Origin: Neisseria sp.
GTDB lineage: Bacteria; Pseudomonadota; Gammaproteobacteria; Burkholderiales; Neisseriaceae
Assembly: GCF_030530745.1 (NCBI RefSeq)
Contig: NZ_JAUMUI010000003.1
Location: 62,001-126,000, forward strand
DNA: 64,000 bases
Direction: 5' to 3'
Shown here: piece by piece, positions 1 to 8,500 of the stretch
How the letters are laid out: every line of letters starts with the position of its first letter
Position numbering within the stretch: the stretch's first letter is position 1
The notes under the pieces: generated by a model
Seen by the model: only the letters and a program-made list of their open reading frames with translations
Told to the model about the DNA's origin: nothing
The model's database searches: none
Program-made: the position numbers and the translations under genes

Positions 1-566
1 TCGATATCCAGCTCGGGTTCGGGATATTTGATGCCGTTGGCGGCCAGATGGCGCACTTCGTCGATTACGTTGGCGTTGTGCAGCAGGGCTTTAGAGGGGA
101 TGCAGCCCACGTTCAGGCACACGCCGCCCAAGGTGGCGTAACGCTCGACGATAGCAACTTTCAAGCCTTCGTCGGCTGCGGCAAACGCGGCGGAATAACC
201 ACCGGGGCCGCCGCCCAGCACCACAACGTCGTATTCGGCATCGGCCTTGCCGCCGAATTGCGCGGCCTGAGACGCGGCAGCAGCCTTAGGGGCTTCCTGC
301 TGCGCGGCTTCGGCTTTGGGCGATTCTGCGGCGGCTTCAATCACGGCAATCACGCCGCCTTCCGAAATTTTACCGCCCACTTGCACTTTTACTTCTTTCA
401 CCACGCCGGCGGCTTCGGCCGGCACGTCCATGGTAGCTTTATCGGTTTCCAGCGTAATCAGCGTATCTTCAACCGCCACAGTGTCGCCCGCTTTGATTTC
501 TACGGCGATGATGTCCACGTTTTCATGGCCGCCGATGTCGGGCACTTTCAATTCAATCAAGCTCAT
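1..566 (-). CDS. lpdA: Dihydrolipoamide dehydrogenase with N-terminal lipoyl domain (5' part, runs off window)
   Basis: E3 component of pyruvate dehydrogenase; it reoxidises dihydrolipoamide with FAD and NAD in the cytoplasm. The visible first 188 residues start [13 protein letters not shown]. They form a complete lipoyl domain (lipoyl Lys in [10 protein letters not shown]), then an Ala/Pro/Lys linker, then the FAD-binding start [16 protein letters not shown] and the redox disulphide motif [13 protein letters not shown]. Most of the FAD, NAD and dimer domains lie outside the window. A lipoyl domain fused to E3 is known from the meningococcal P64k protein. The gene lies 91 bp after aceF on the same strand, separated by a paired uptake-sequence hairpin, so it is the last gene of aceE-aceF-lpdA. 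Confidence 0.95.
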   Translation of the reverse strand, partial: MSLIELKVPDIGGHENVDIIAVEIKAGDTVAVEDTLITLETDKATMDVPAEAAGVVKEVKVQVGGKISEGGVIAVIEAAAESPKAEAAQQEAPKAAAASQAAQFGGKADAEYDVVVLGGGPGGYSAAFAAADEGLKVAIVERYATLGGVCLNVGCIPSKALLHNANVIDEVRHLAANGIKYPEPELDI

Positions 567-610
567 GTTTCAGCCTTTCTTTTCAGGCAGTCCTGCCTGT
601 TTCAATACAG

Positions 611-655
611 TTTTTCAGACGGCCTGCCGTTTCCGGCGGATGCCGTCTGAAAAGT
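611..655 (-). terminator. Inverted DUS pair between aceF and lpdA
   Basis: Two facing copies of the uptake sequence (TTTTCAGACGGCC and GCCGTCTGAAAAG) form a stem after the aceF stop and before lpdA. The hairpin may attenuate rather than end transcription, because lpdA follows in the same direction. Confidence 0.5.
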
Positions 656-657
656 TT

Positions 658-2334
658 TTACAGCACCACGCGGCGGAAGTCTTTCAGCAGGTTTGCGAGA
701 TACACGGTAAAACGCATACCGGCCGCACCGTCGATAACGCGGTGGTCGAACGACAGGCTCAGCGGGCACATCAGGCGCGGTTCGAAAGCCGAGCCGTTCC
801 ACACGGGCTTCATCTGCGATTTGCACACGCCCAAAATGGCCACTTCCGGAGCGTTGACAATCGGGGTAAAGCCGGTACCGCCGATGCCGCCCAAGCTGGA
901 AATAGTAAAACATGCGCCCTGCATTTCTTGCGGTTTGAGTTTGCCTTCGCGAGCTTTTTTGCTTAATTCGGCCAGCTCTTGCGAGATTTCTTTCAAGCCT
1001 TTCTTATCCACGTCTTTAATCACGGGCACAACCAAACCGTTGGGCGTGTCGGCGGCAAAGCCGATGTTGTAGTATTTTTTCAATACCAGATTGTCGCCGT
1101 CGAGTGAGGCGTTAAATTCGGGGAAAGCTTTCAGTGCCGTTACCGATGCTTTGATAATGAAAGCCAAGGGCGACAGTTTCACGCCTTCGCGCTCCCATTC
1201 TTTGTTGAGCTGCCTGCGGAATTCTTCCAAATCGGTCATGTCGGCATCTTCATTAACGGTAACATGGGGGATCACCACCCAGTTGCGCGACAGGTTTTGG
1301 CCGGAAATCTTCTTGATGCGGGAAAGTTCTTTAACCTCGATTTCGCCGAACTTGCCGAAATCGACTTTCGGCCACGGCAGCAGGTCGAGGCCGCCTCCCA
1401 AAGAAGCAGTGGCTGCAGCCGGGGCAGCTTTGCCCGCACCACCCTGCATGGCGGCTTTTACAAAGGCTTTAATGTCTTCGCCGACGATGCGGCCTTTGGC
1501 TCCGGTTCCTTTTACCAAACCCAAATCCACACCCAGCTCGCGTGCCAGTTTGCGGGCGGAGGGGCCTGCGTGGGCTTTGGCAAATGCTGCTTCGTTGACC
1601 GGGGTATTGCCGAATGCAGCTACGGGGGCGGCATCGGCTTTAGGTGCGGCAGGAGCCGGAGCAGCTTGTTGTGCGGGAGCGGCTGCGGGTGTTTCGGCTT
1701 TCGCTTCTTGAACCGGTGTGGCAGCAGCGGCGGAGGCACCACCCGCGGCTTCCACTTCGATAATTTGAGTGCCTTGCGAAACTTTGTCGCCCACTTTCAC
1801 ATAAACCGCCTTTACCACACCGGCTGCGGTACTGGGCACGTCCATGGTGGCTTTGTCGGTTTCCAAAGTAATCAGGGTATCGTCTTCCGATACGGTATCA
1901 CCTACTTTGATTTCTACGGCAATCACATCCACATTATTGTGGCCGCCGATGTCAGGCACTTCTACTTTAACGGTTGCGCCGCCTGCCTGTGCGGCAGGAG
2001 CGGGAACGGCCGTTTGGGCGGCTGAGGGAGCAGCGGCAGCGGTAGGGGCAGCCTCAGGCGCTTTTTCTGCCGGAGCGGGCGCGGCGGCGGCACCGGCGGC
2101 TTCCACCAGCACAATAACGCTGCCTTCCGACACTTTGTCGCCCACTTTCACTTTCACTTCTTTCACCACGCCTGCGGCGTCGGCCGGCACGTCCATGGTG
2201 GCCTTGTCGGTTTCCAGCGTGATCAGCGTGTCGTCGACGGCGATGGTGTCGCCCGCTTTCACTTCAACGGCAATCACGTCCACATCGCTGTGGCCGCCAA
2301 TGTCGGGTACTTTGATTTCTACGATCTGACTCAT
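658..2334 (-). CDS. aceF: Pyruvate dehydrogenase E2, dihydrolipoamide acetyltransferase
   Basis: Transfers acetyl groups from lipoyl-lysine to CoA and forms the core of the pyruvate dehydrogenase complex. The 558 residues hold two lipoyl domains (about 1-75 and 118-195, each with [10 protein letters not shown]). Ala/Pro linkers follow, then a peripheral-subunit-binding domain (about 255-295, [14 protein letters not shown]) and the catalytic acetyltransferase domain from about 325 with the C-terminal active-site motif DHRVIDGA. It reads leftward, 106 bp after aceE, with an uptake-sequence hairpin between. Length and domain order are normal for the homodimeric-E1 type of complex. Confidence 0.97.
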   Translation of the reverse strand: MSQIVEIKVPDIGGHSDVDVIAVEVKAGDTIAVDDTLITLETDKATMDVPADAAGVVKEVKVKVGDKVSEGSVIVLVEAAGAAAAPAPAEKAPEAAPTAAAAPSAAQTAVPAPAAQAGGATVKVEVPDIGGHNNVDVIAVEIKVGDTVSEDDTLITLETDKATMDVPSTAAGVVKAVYVKVGDKVSQGTQIIEVEAAGGASAAAATPVQEAKAETPAAAPAQQAAPAPAAPKADAAPVAAFGNTPVNEAAFAKAHAGPSARKLARELGVDLGLVKGTGAKGRIVGEDIKAFVKAAMQGGAGKAAPAAATASLGGGLDLLPWPKVDFGKFGEIEVKELSRIKKISGQNLSRNWVVIPHVTVNEDADMTDLEEFRRQLNKEWEREGVKLSPLAFIIKASVTALKAFPEFNASLDGDNLVLKKYYNIGFAADTPNGLVVPVIKDVDKKGLKEISQELAELSKKAREGKLKPQEMQGACFTISSLGGIGGTGFTPIVNAPEVAILGVCKSQMKPVWNGSAFEPRLMCPLSLSFDHRVIDGAAGMRFTVYLANLLKDFRRVVL

Positions 2335-2398
2335 CGTGATATTCCTTTATCAACCGCAGTTTGATCGCTGCGGCTTGAATGTTTCAAATGTCTGCCTG

Positions 2399-2434
2399 TT
2401 TTTCAGACGGCCTTAACAACAGGCCGTCTGAAAA
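2399..2434 (-). terminator. Inverted DUS pair between aceE and aceF
   Basis: TTTCAGACGGCC faces GGCCGTCTGAAA across a short loop just after the aceE stop. It has the same form as the other paired uptake sequences here and may be a weak terminator or mRNA-stabilising hairpin. Confidence 0.5.
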
Positions 2435-2440
2435 GCGGCA

Positions 2441-5110
2441 TCAGCGTTTCCAGCTCGGTGCAGTGTCGGTTTTGATGCTGTATTTTTCGATGGCTTGCTG
2501 CACGACGGCTTTGTCAACTTTGCCCTGATCGGCCAGCGCGCTCAGGGCAGCTACGGCAACGTGGCGGCTGTCGACCTCGAAGAAATCACGCAGGTTGGCA
2601 CGCGAATCGCTGCGGCCGAAACCGTCGGTGCCCAAAACGTGGTAATCGTTGGGGATATAGGCACGGATGCGGTCGGCAAAGCTGCGGATGTAGTCGGTGG
2701 AGGCAATCACCGGCCCTTCGCGGCCTTGCAGCTGACGGGTAACGTAAGCCTGTTTTGCCTCTTCCAGCGGATGCAGGCGGTTATAGCGTTCGGCCTCAAT
2801 GGCGTCGCGGTACAGCAGGTTGAACGAAGGCACCGACCAAATGTCTGCCTCCACGCCGAAATCGGCTTTGAGCATATCGGCGGCTTTAATCACTTCGTTC
2901 AGAATCACGCCCGAACCCATCAGCTGCACTTTTTTGCCGCCCTTGCCGCCTTCTTTAAACAGATACATGCCTTTAAGGATTTCTTCTTCGATTCCTTGGC
3001 GCTGCGGCATGGCGGGGTGGGCATAGTTTTCGTTCATCACGGTCAGGTAGTAGAACACGTCTTCCTGCTCCACATACATACGGCGCAAACCGTCTTGGAT
3101 AATCACCGCCAGCTCATACTGGAAAGTGGGATCGTAAGAAAGGCAGTTGGGAATCAGATCGGCTTGGATGTGGCTGTGGCCGTCTTCATGCTGGAGGCCT
3201 TCGCCGTTAAGTGTGGTACGGCCTGCGGTGCCGCCTACCAAAAAGCCGCGTGCGTGCATGTCTCCCGCCGCCCAAGCCAAATCGCCCACACGTTGGAAAC
3301 CGAACATCGAATAGTAGATATAGAACGGAATCATGGCGTAGCGGCTGTTGGCATAGCTTGTAGCTGCGGCAATCCAGTCGGCCATCGCACCCGGTTCGTT
3401 AATGCCTTCCTGCAGAATCTGGCCGTCGACCGATTCTTTATAGAACATCAGCTGGTCTTTATCCTGCGGGGTATAAAGCTGGCCTTTGGGATTCCAGATA
3501 CCGTATTGGCGGAACATGCCTTCCATGCCGAATGTGCGGCTCTCGTCGGGCACAATGGGCACAATGCGTTTGCCGATTTGTTTGTCTTTCAGCAGGGTGG
3601 AAAGAATGCGCACGAACGCCATGGTGGTGGAAAACTCACGCTCGCCGCTGGTTTGCAGCTGCGCATCGAAAGCTTCCAGTGCCGGTACGGGCAGGGCTTC
3701 GGTGTTGGGGTTGCGTTGGGGCAGGTAGCCGCCCAAAGCATTGCGGCGCTCCCGCAGGTAGCGCATCTCTTCGCTGTCTTCGGGAAAGCGGTAATAGGGG
3801 ATGTCGCCGCTGTCGATTTGTTCGTCGGTTACGGGAATGCCGAAACGGGTGCGGAATTTTTTCAAAGACTCCACATCCATTTTTTTTGCCTGGTGGGCAA
3901 CGTTCTGCCCCTCGCCCGACGCACCCATGCCGTAGCCCTTGATGGTTTTTGCCAAAATTACGGTGGGGCGGCCGCCGGCGTTGTTTACCGCTTCGTAATA
4001 GGCGGCATATACTTTGTGCGGGTCGTGGCCGCCGCGGTTGAGCGCCCAGATTTCTTCATCGGACATACTGGCTACCATGGCCTTCAGCTCGGGGGTGTTG
4101 AAGAAATGCTCGCGCACATAGGCGCCGTCTTTGGATTTGTAGGTTTGGTAATCGCCGTCCAAGCATTCATTCATACGCTGTTTCAGCGCATTGTCGGTAT
4201 CGGCGGCCAAGAGGTTGTCCCAACGGCGCCCCCAAATCACTTTCAGCACGTTCCAACCTGCACCGCGAAAATTGCCTTCCAGCTCTTGAATGATTTTGCC
4301 GTTGCCGCGCACGGGGCCGTCGAGGCGCTGCAGGTTGCAGTTAATCACGAAAATCAGGTTGTCCAAACCTTCGCGGGCGGCTAGGGAAATCGCACCCTGG
4401 CTTTCCGGTTCGTCCATTTCGCCGTCGCCGCAGAACACCCACACTTTTCGGCCTTTGGTTTTGGTCAAACCGCGCGATTCAAGGTATTTCAGAAAACGCG
4501 CCTGATAAATGGCCATCAGCGGCCCCAAGCCCATGGATACGGTGGGAAACTGCCAAAAATCGGGCATCAGGTGCGGGTGCGGGTAAGAAGACAGGCCTTT
4601 GCCGTCCACTTCCTGACGGAAGTTGTCCAACTGCTCTTCTGTCAGGCGGCCTTCCACAAAGGCACGGGCATAGATACCGGGAGCCACGTGCCCCTGGATA
4701 AACACCATATCGCCTTCTTCGCCCTCGCCTTTGGCGCGCCAAAAGTGGTTGAAACCCACATCATATAAAGTGGCTGCGGATTGGAAAGATGCGATATGCC
4801 CGCCCAATTCCAAATCTTTTTTACCCGCACGCAGCACCATGGCTGCAGCGTTCCAGCGTATGGCGGCACGGATGCGGTGTTCCAGCTCGTGATTGCCCGG
4901 CGACTTCTGCTCTTTGCCCACGGGAATAGTGTTCAGGTAGGCCGTGGTGGCGTCAAACGGCATGTGCACGCCGCGGCGGCGGGTGTATTTCACCAATTGC
5001 TCCAGCAGGAAGTGCGCACGCTCGGTACCTTCGGTTTCCAAAACCGAGCTTAAGGCATCCAGCCACTCCTGGGTTTCAATCGGATCAGCATCTTGAATTT
5101 GGGTGGACAT
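2441..5110 (-). CDS. aceE: Pyruvate dehydrogenase E1 component (homodimeric type)
   Basis: Thiamine-diphosphate enzyme that decarboxylates pyruvate and acetylates the lipoyl groups of AceF. The 889 residues are full length for the single-chain AceE family. The ThDP/Mg motif is seen in WVFCGDGEMDEPES followed by NLIFVINCN, and the active-site loop region YGMGASGEGQNVAHQAKKMD is present. The start is supported by a GAAGGGA ribosome-binding site 6-7 bases upstream of the ATG. It is the first gene of the leftward aceE-aceF-lpdA cluster, and the 675-bp region upstream probably carries its promoter. Confidence 0.97.
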   Translation of the reverse strand: MSTQIQDADPIETQEWLDALSSVLETEGTERAHFLLEQLVKYTRRRGVHMPFDATTAYLNTIPVGKEQKSPGNHELEHRIRAAIRWNAAAMVLRAGKKDLELGGHIASFQSAATLYDVGFNHFWRAKGEGEEGDMVFIQGHVAPGIYARAFVEGRLTEEQLDNFRQEVDGKGLSSYPHPHLMPDFWQFPTVSMGLGPLMAIYQARFLKYLESRGLTKTKGRKVWVFCGDGEMDEPESQGAISLAAREGLDNLIFVINCNLQRLDGPVRGNGKIIQELEGNFRGAGWNVLKVIWGRRWDNLLAADTDNALKQRMNECLDGDYQTYKSKDGAYVREHFFNTPELKAMVASMSDEEIWALNRGGHDPHKVYAAYYEAVNNAGGRPTVILAKTIKGYGMGASGEGQNVAHQAKKMDVESLKKFRTRFGIPVTDEQIDSGDIPYYRFPEDSEEMRYLRERRNALGGYLPQRNPNTEALPVPALEAFDAQLQTSGEREFSTTMAFVRILSTLLKDKQIGKRIVPIVPDESRTFGMEGMFRQYGIWNPKGQLYTPQDKDQLMFYKESVDGQILQEGINEPGAMADWIAAATSYANSRYAMIPFYIYYSMFGFQRVGDLAWAAGDMHARGFLVGGTAGRTTLNGEGLQHEDGHSHIQADLIPNCLSYDPTFQYELAVIIQDGLRRMYVEQEDVFYYLTVMNENYAHPAMPQRQGIEEEILKGMYLFKEGGKGGKKVQLMGSGVILNEVIKAADMLKADFGVEADIWSVPSFNLLYRDAIEAERYNRLHPLEEAKQAYVTRQLQGREGPVIASTDYIRSFADRIRAYIPNDYHVLGTDGFGRSDSRANLRDFFEVDSRHVAVAALSALADQGKVDKAVVQQAIEKYSIKTDTAPSWKR

Positions 5111-5785
5111 ATTTATCCCTTCTTTCGAGTGTAAGAATAGGCCTTTTCAGACGGCCTTTCCGTTTTCGTTTATGAAAACCCTGTGTTTTCCGCTTACGCT
5201 GCAAACACGCGGGCAACCTGCAACACACCCCGCAGCGCCGATCTAAAGTGTTAATATATTTAAAACTTTAGCGACAAACCGCCCTTATTCGGGCACTGTT
5301 CGGACTGTGCCGCAATATCCATTGCTTAATGTAAAATCCTATCAGCAAACCGTGCGGCTGGCAAATTGTGCTCATCAAGCCTGCAACACTTCCGCACACA
5401 ATCTGAGCCGGTTTTTTTCTTTATAGAAAAACATAAACTTAAAACGGCCGTTTTATTTTCTTTTTTAATCAAAAAATGAACTGGAACGAATATTTTTGCT
5501 GTGTAAAAAAACGTTGCGGCTGCCCCGGCGGAAAACAGGTTTTTCAATATACCCGATTGAAAAAACCGACGGGCAAAAGCAGGCAGAATATTGGCAAGCC
5601 CCGTCGGAATCCAAACGGCGGGGCTTTTACAGAATTCATGCCGGTATTTAAAAACTCTGCGCCATATCCGCGCATGGCGGCACATAAAATTTTCAGACGG
5701 CCTGAACAAATGCAGCAAAAGTTGCGGCCTGTTTCAAACCGGCACCGTCAATCCGCCTGCGGCTGCGGATTGAAAACCGGCACCG
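5111..5785. other. 675-bp gene-free region upstream of aceE
   Basis: I see no convincing gene here. It holds uptake sequences (about 5146 and 5693), an inverted repeat at 5243-5271, an AT-rich stretch around 5400-5480 and a 38-bp tandem duplication at its right edge. Open frames in this region on both strands have no recognisable domain and poor start contexts. Confidence 0.6.
5243..5271. promoter_or_regulatory. Candidate operator dyad upstream of aceE
   Basis: The arms CTAAAGTGTTAA and TTAAAACTTTAG form a 12-bp inverted repeat with one mismatch around a TATAT centre, about 145 bp upstream of the aceE start. The symmetry is visible. That it binds a regulator of pyruvate dehydrogenase is only an inference. 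Confidence 0.3.
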
Positions 5786-5816
5786 TCAATCCGCCTGCGG
5801 CTGCGGATTGAAAAAC
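5741..5816. repeat. 38-bp tandem duplication across a stop codon
   Basis: Two exact copies with a 38-bp period (5741-5778 and 5779-5816), each beginning GGCACCGTCAATCCGCC. The right copy contains the last codons and the stop of the leftward acyltransferase gene. The left copy is a duplicate of that end lying downstream of the stop, so the protein is not changed. Confidence 0.9.
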
Positions 5817-7471
5817 GCCAGCAGCCGCCCTCCGCCCTGCTTCAGGGCTTCAAGGAAAATCGCCACTTCGCGTTCCTGCGCTTCGGGATGGCTCACGGTA
5901 AACAGCCAGCCTTCCTGTGTCAGCGTATAGTTGACGCCCAAACCGCCAGGCGACGTGGGGGCGAAAGCAAAGTTGACAATTACGGCATCGTCGCCCAAGG
6001 TTGATGTGGAAAGAAAATCGGTGCAGAAAGTTTGATAACCCGCACTTTTGAAAAAGGCGGGCAGGCGGCTGCCGTTGCGTTGGGCCGTCAGTTGCAGGCC
6101 GAGCAGGTGGCGGTTGGCACCCTGCCCCATCTTGGCGGCCTTTACCCGCGCTTTGTGTTCGGCCAGCGCGGCGTCGAGCAGGGTTTGAACAGGTTTTTCC
6201 TGCAACAGCGAGGCCACAAACGCGAGCGATTCTTCCGACACGGGGCGCACGCATTCGGTACGGCCGTAGGCGAAATGGCTTGCATCCACCGCTTCGTAGG
6301 TGTTGCGGATGTCGCCGTAGGTGGTTAATTGGGCGTATTGCAGCAGAAACTGCATCAGCGCATCATGGCTCACTCCTTTGGGCACGCTGCCGCCGTTGAA
6401 CGGGATAACGGTGCTTTTTACGCGCATTTTGCGGGCTTTGGCGGCATAATCCTGCTGCCATTGCAGCCAGTTTTTCTTTTGGGCGGGCGTTAAATGCCAG
6501 GTGTGGCGGCTGATGGCAGGGGCGGTTTTCCGGCCTGTGGCACCGGTTTTTTCCGCCGCCAGCGCAACGATGCCTTTCAATGCGCCGCCGTCTTCCCATG
6601 TGTGTTCGCAATGCAGAAACAGGCGGCCGGTGGCGGTGTTGTAGCAGAAGGTGGCCGGCTTGTAACACCAGATGTTTTGCTGCGGCGCAAACGTGGCGCG
6701 TGCCAAATCTTCGTCGGCACTCAGGTTTTCCTCACGGTAAATACTGATGTGGAACAGATCGGTTTCGAGATAATCGGCCAGTTCGGTGTTGTCGTCTTTG
6801 CTGCGCAGGGCTTTATAGACGCGAGCGGTTCGGTCGCCGCCGAGGTAACACGGCACGGCCACGGGGAACGGGTTTTCGGCGGTGTCGGCCAGAATTTGGG
6901 CGATTGCCTGTTGAAACGTGTCGGGGTGGTAGGCTTCGTGGTTGTCGTCGAGCGCGGTAATGCGGTAATAAAAACCGTTGTGCAGCACGCCGATGTGCCG
7001 GCCCGGGGTGTCGGCGATGCGGAAGGTGTCGCAACCGTTTTGCGGCACCCTCGCCGCGCCGCGCAGAATCTGCCATTGCGCCATACACACAGGCGTACCC
7101 TGCGGCGTTACGGACGCGCTGATGCGGCCGTGGCGGTAGTCGGCGCACACGGCGGCCAGAGCGGCTGCCCATCCGCCCAAATCTTTGCCGTGGGTGCGGA
7201 TATTGAAGCCGACATTGCTCGCCAAAGGCAGCGGCGTGCGGATTTTCAAATAGCTTTCCAGCCATGCGTCAATCAGCCAGCTTTTTTCGGATTGCCCGGC
7301 AAATTCCTGCAAAGCAGCCTGCAGGTTCTTCCCGCTGCGGCCTTGAAACTGCCTGACAGAGGCGGTTGCGGCAGCATAGGTTTCATCATCAAGCAGCGGT
7401 TTCACCTGCTTGAGGTAGCGGGCACAGGTTTCGGCGAGGTCGGGCACAGGCAGCGCAGGCGGCTTCCGCAT
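5786..7471 (-). CDS. Choline/carnitine O-acyltransferase family protein
   Basis: Probably transfers an acyl or acetyl group between CoA and a hydroxylated acceptor such as carnitine or choline; the substrate is not shown by the sequence. The start with a good AAAGGAG site is the ATG at 7471 (561 aa). A second ATG 27 bases upstream lacks such a site. Family marks in order: the N-terminal LPVPDLAETCARYLK, the catalytic motif HxxxDG in CEHTWEDGG (His about 290), YGRTECVRPVS, RHLLGLQL, and STSTLG followed by a GGLGVNY segment. Length matches animal carnitine acetyltransferases (about 600). The family is mainly eukaryotic and sparse in bacteria. It sits between nirV and the pyruvate dehydrogenase genes, whose product acetyl-CoA could be a substrate. 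Confidence 0.85.
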   Translation of the reverse strand: MRKPPALPVPDLAETCARYLKQVKPLLDDETYAAATASVRQFQGRSGKNLQAALQEFAGQSEKSWLIDAWLESYLKIRTPLPLASNVGFNIRTHGKDLGGWAAALAAVCADYRHGRISASVTPQGTPVCMAQWQILRGAARVPQNGCDTFRIADTPGRHIGVLHNGFYYRITALDDNHEAYHPDTFQQAIAQILADTAENPFPVAVPCYLGGDRTARVYKALRSKDDNTELADYLETDLFHISIYREENLSADEDLARATFAPQQNIWCYKPATFCYNTATGRLFLHCEHTWEDGGALKGIVALAAEKTGATGRKTAPAISRHTWHLTPAQKKNWLQWQQDYAAKARKMRVKSTVIPFNGGSVPKGVSHDALMQFLLQYAQLTTYGDIRNTYEAVDASHFAYGRTECVRPVSEESLAFVASLLQEKPVQTLLDAALAEHKARVKAAKMGQGANRHLLGLQLTAQRNGSRLPAFFKSAGYQTFCTDFLSTSTLGDDAVIVNFAFAPTSPGGLGVNYTLTQEGWLFTVSHPEAQEREVAIFLEALKQGGGRLLAFFNPQPQAD

Positions 7472-7569
7472 GGTTTTCTCCTTTGGTATTAAACGCATGA
7501 TATTTCGAAGATTGTAGCTGAAAGCTGCCGTATTGGTAAGCCCGGTTTTCTTCTGAAACCTGTTGGTAT

Positions 7570-7610
7570 TTTCAGACGGCCCGGAATATTTATTTCAGGC
7601 CGTCTGAAAG
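7570..7610. terminator. Inverted DUS pair after the nirV-like gene
   Basis: TTTCAGACGGCC and GGCCGTCTGAAA face each other across 17 bases, downstream of the nirV-like stop and upstream of the acyltransferase start. Confidence 0.5.
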
Positions 7611-7643
7611 TATCGGGGAATCCGGTTTTACGCCGTTTTGCTT

Positions 7644-8396
7644 TTACTTGGCGCAGCGGAACCCTAAATTGTTGAGTACGAATTTCGACTGCAGGCTGGT
7701 GCGTATGCCGTAACGCATAAAGGCAGCATAATCGCTCGGATCGGCCGAACCGGCAGAAGCGCCGCTGCAAAACATGTTGCTGCCTGCCGCCGAGGCGGAG
7801 GTGAGCAGGCTGCTGTTGAAGTCTTCGGTCCACTCCCAAATCAGGCCGTGCATGTCGTGTATGCCCCAATAGTTCGGTTTGCCTTTTCCGACATCCCTCA
7901 AGCCTTTGCGGCTTCCTTCGGCATACCAATCCAAAATGGTGCGGTTATAGCCGGGTTCCGCAGTGCCGTTGATTTTGGTAGCTGATGCCTGCCCGGCAAA
8001 TTCCCATTCGTCGATGGTGGGCAGACGCTTGCCTTGTGCGGCACAGTAAGCATGTGCGGCAAACCATGAAACGTTGGTTACGGGTTTGTTCAAATCGCCT
8101 TTTTGCGGAACAAAACCGCCGCCGCCCGCCACCCAATGGCGCAGATAACCTTGTTCGGCATGTTTGCTGCTGACTTTGTTGCGCTGCCATTGCGGGTGTT
8201 TTTGCACAAAAGCGGAAAATTGGGCATTGGTAACGGGCAAAGTGTCTATTTGAAACGCTTTTACAGTAATCATCGGCGTTTCTTTTTTCAGATAAAGCGG
8301 GCGGTACCTGCCGCCGCTGACTTTGGCCATTTCCGCCGCACCGGCTGCGGAAGCTGCTAAAAGCAGGAAGGTACCGAAAATTTTGACAGTATTCAT
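7644..8396 (-). CDS. nirV: NirV-like protein of the formylglycine-generating-enzyme (SUMF1) family
   Basis: A 250-residue exported protein with a signal peptide (about residues 1-21, ending AAGA-AE) and one FGE-sulfatase domain. Family marks: MAKVSGGRY, LPVTNAQFSAFV, PVTNVSWFAAHAYCAAQGKRLPT, DEWEFAG, IHDMHGLIWEWTED and C-terminal NNLGFRCAK. In true formylglycine-generating enzymes a Cys precedes the conserved CRxAxR-like segment. Here that place reads AAFMRYGIR, so the catalytic Cys appears to be missing. Homologues named NirV lie beside copper nitrite reductase genes, and this one follows aniA by 104 bp on the same strand. Its role in nitrite reductase function is unproven. Confidence 0.8.
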   Translation of the reverse strand: MNTVKIFGTFLLLAASAAGAAEMAKVSGGRYRPLYLKKETPMITVKAFQIDTLPVTNAQFSAFVQKHPQWQRNKVSSKHAEQGYLRHWVAGGGGFVPQKGDLNKPVTNVSWFAAHAYCAAQGKRLPTIDEWEFAGQASATKINGTAEPGYNRTILDWYAEGSRKGLRDVGKGKPNYWGIHDMHGLIWEWTEDFNSSLLTSASAAGSNMFCSGASAGSADPSDYAAFMRYGIRTSLQSKFVLNNLGFRCAK

Positions 8397-8418
8397 AGCA
8401 GTGGTTCCTTTATTACGC

Positions 8419-8447
8419 TTTCAGACGGCTTTAGAGGCCGTCTGAAA
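8419..8447 (-). terminator. Inverted DUS pair between aniA and nirV
   Basis: TTTCAGACGGC and GCCGTCTGAAA form a stem just upstream of nirV. It could reduce read-through from aniA. Another uptake-sequence fragment, CAGACGGCC, lies at about 8472-8480. Confidence 0.45.
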
Positions 8448-8500
8448 AGGTCTGCATTACAGGCACCGCTTACAGACGGCCTGTGCGGTTCGGCTGCTTT

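Noticed and set aside
2495-4384. Open frame of 629 codons on the plus strand
   Set aside because: It lies antisense to aceE, which is clearly coding. Its His/Gly/Val-rich translation has no domain and reflects codon bias of the real gene.
5326-5718. Possible 130-codon gene on the minus strand upstream of aceE
   Set aside because: No ribosome-binding site, no recognisable domain, and it contains an uptake sequence and AT-rich non-coding stretches.
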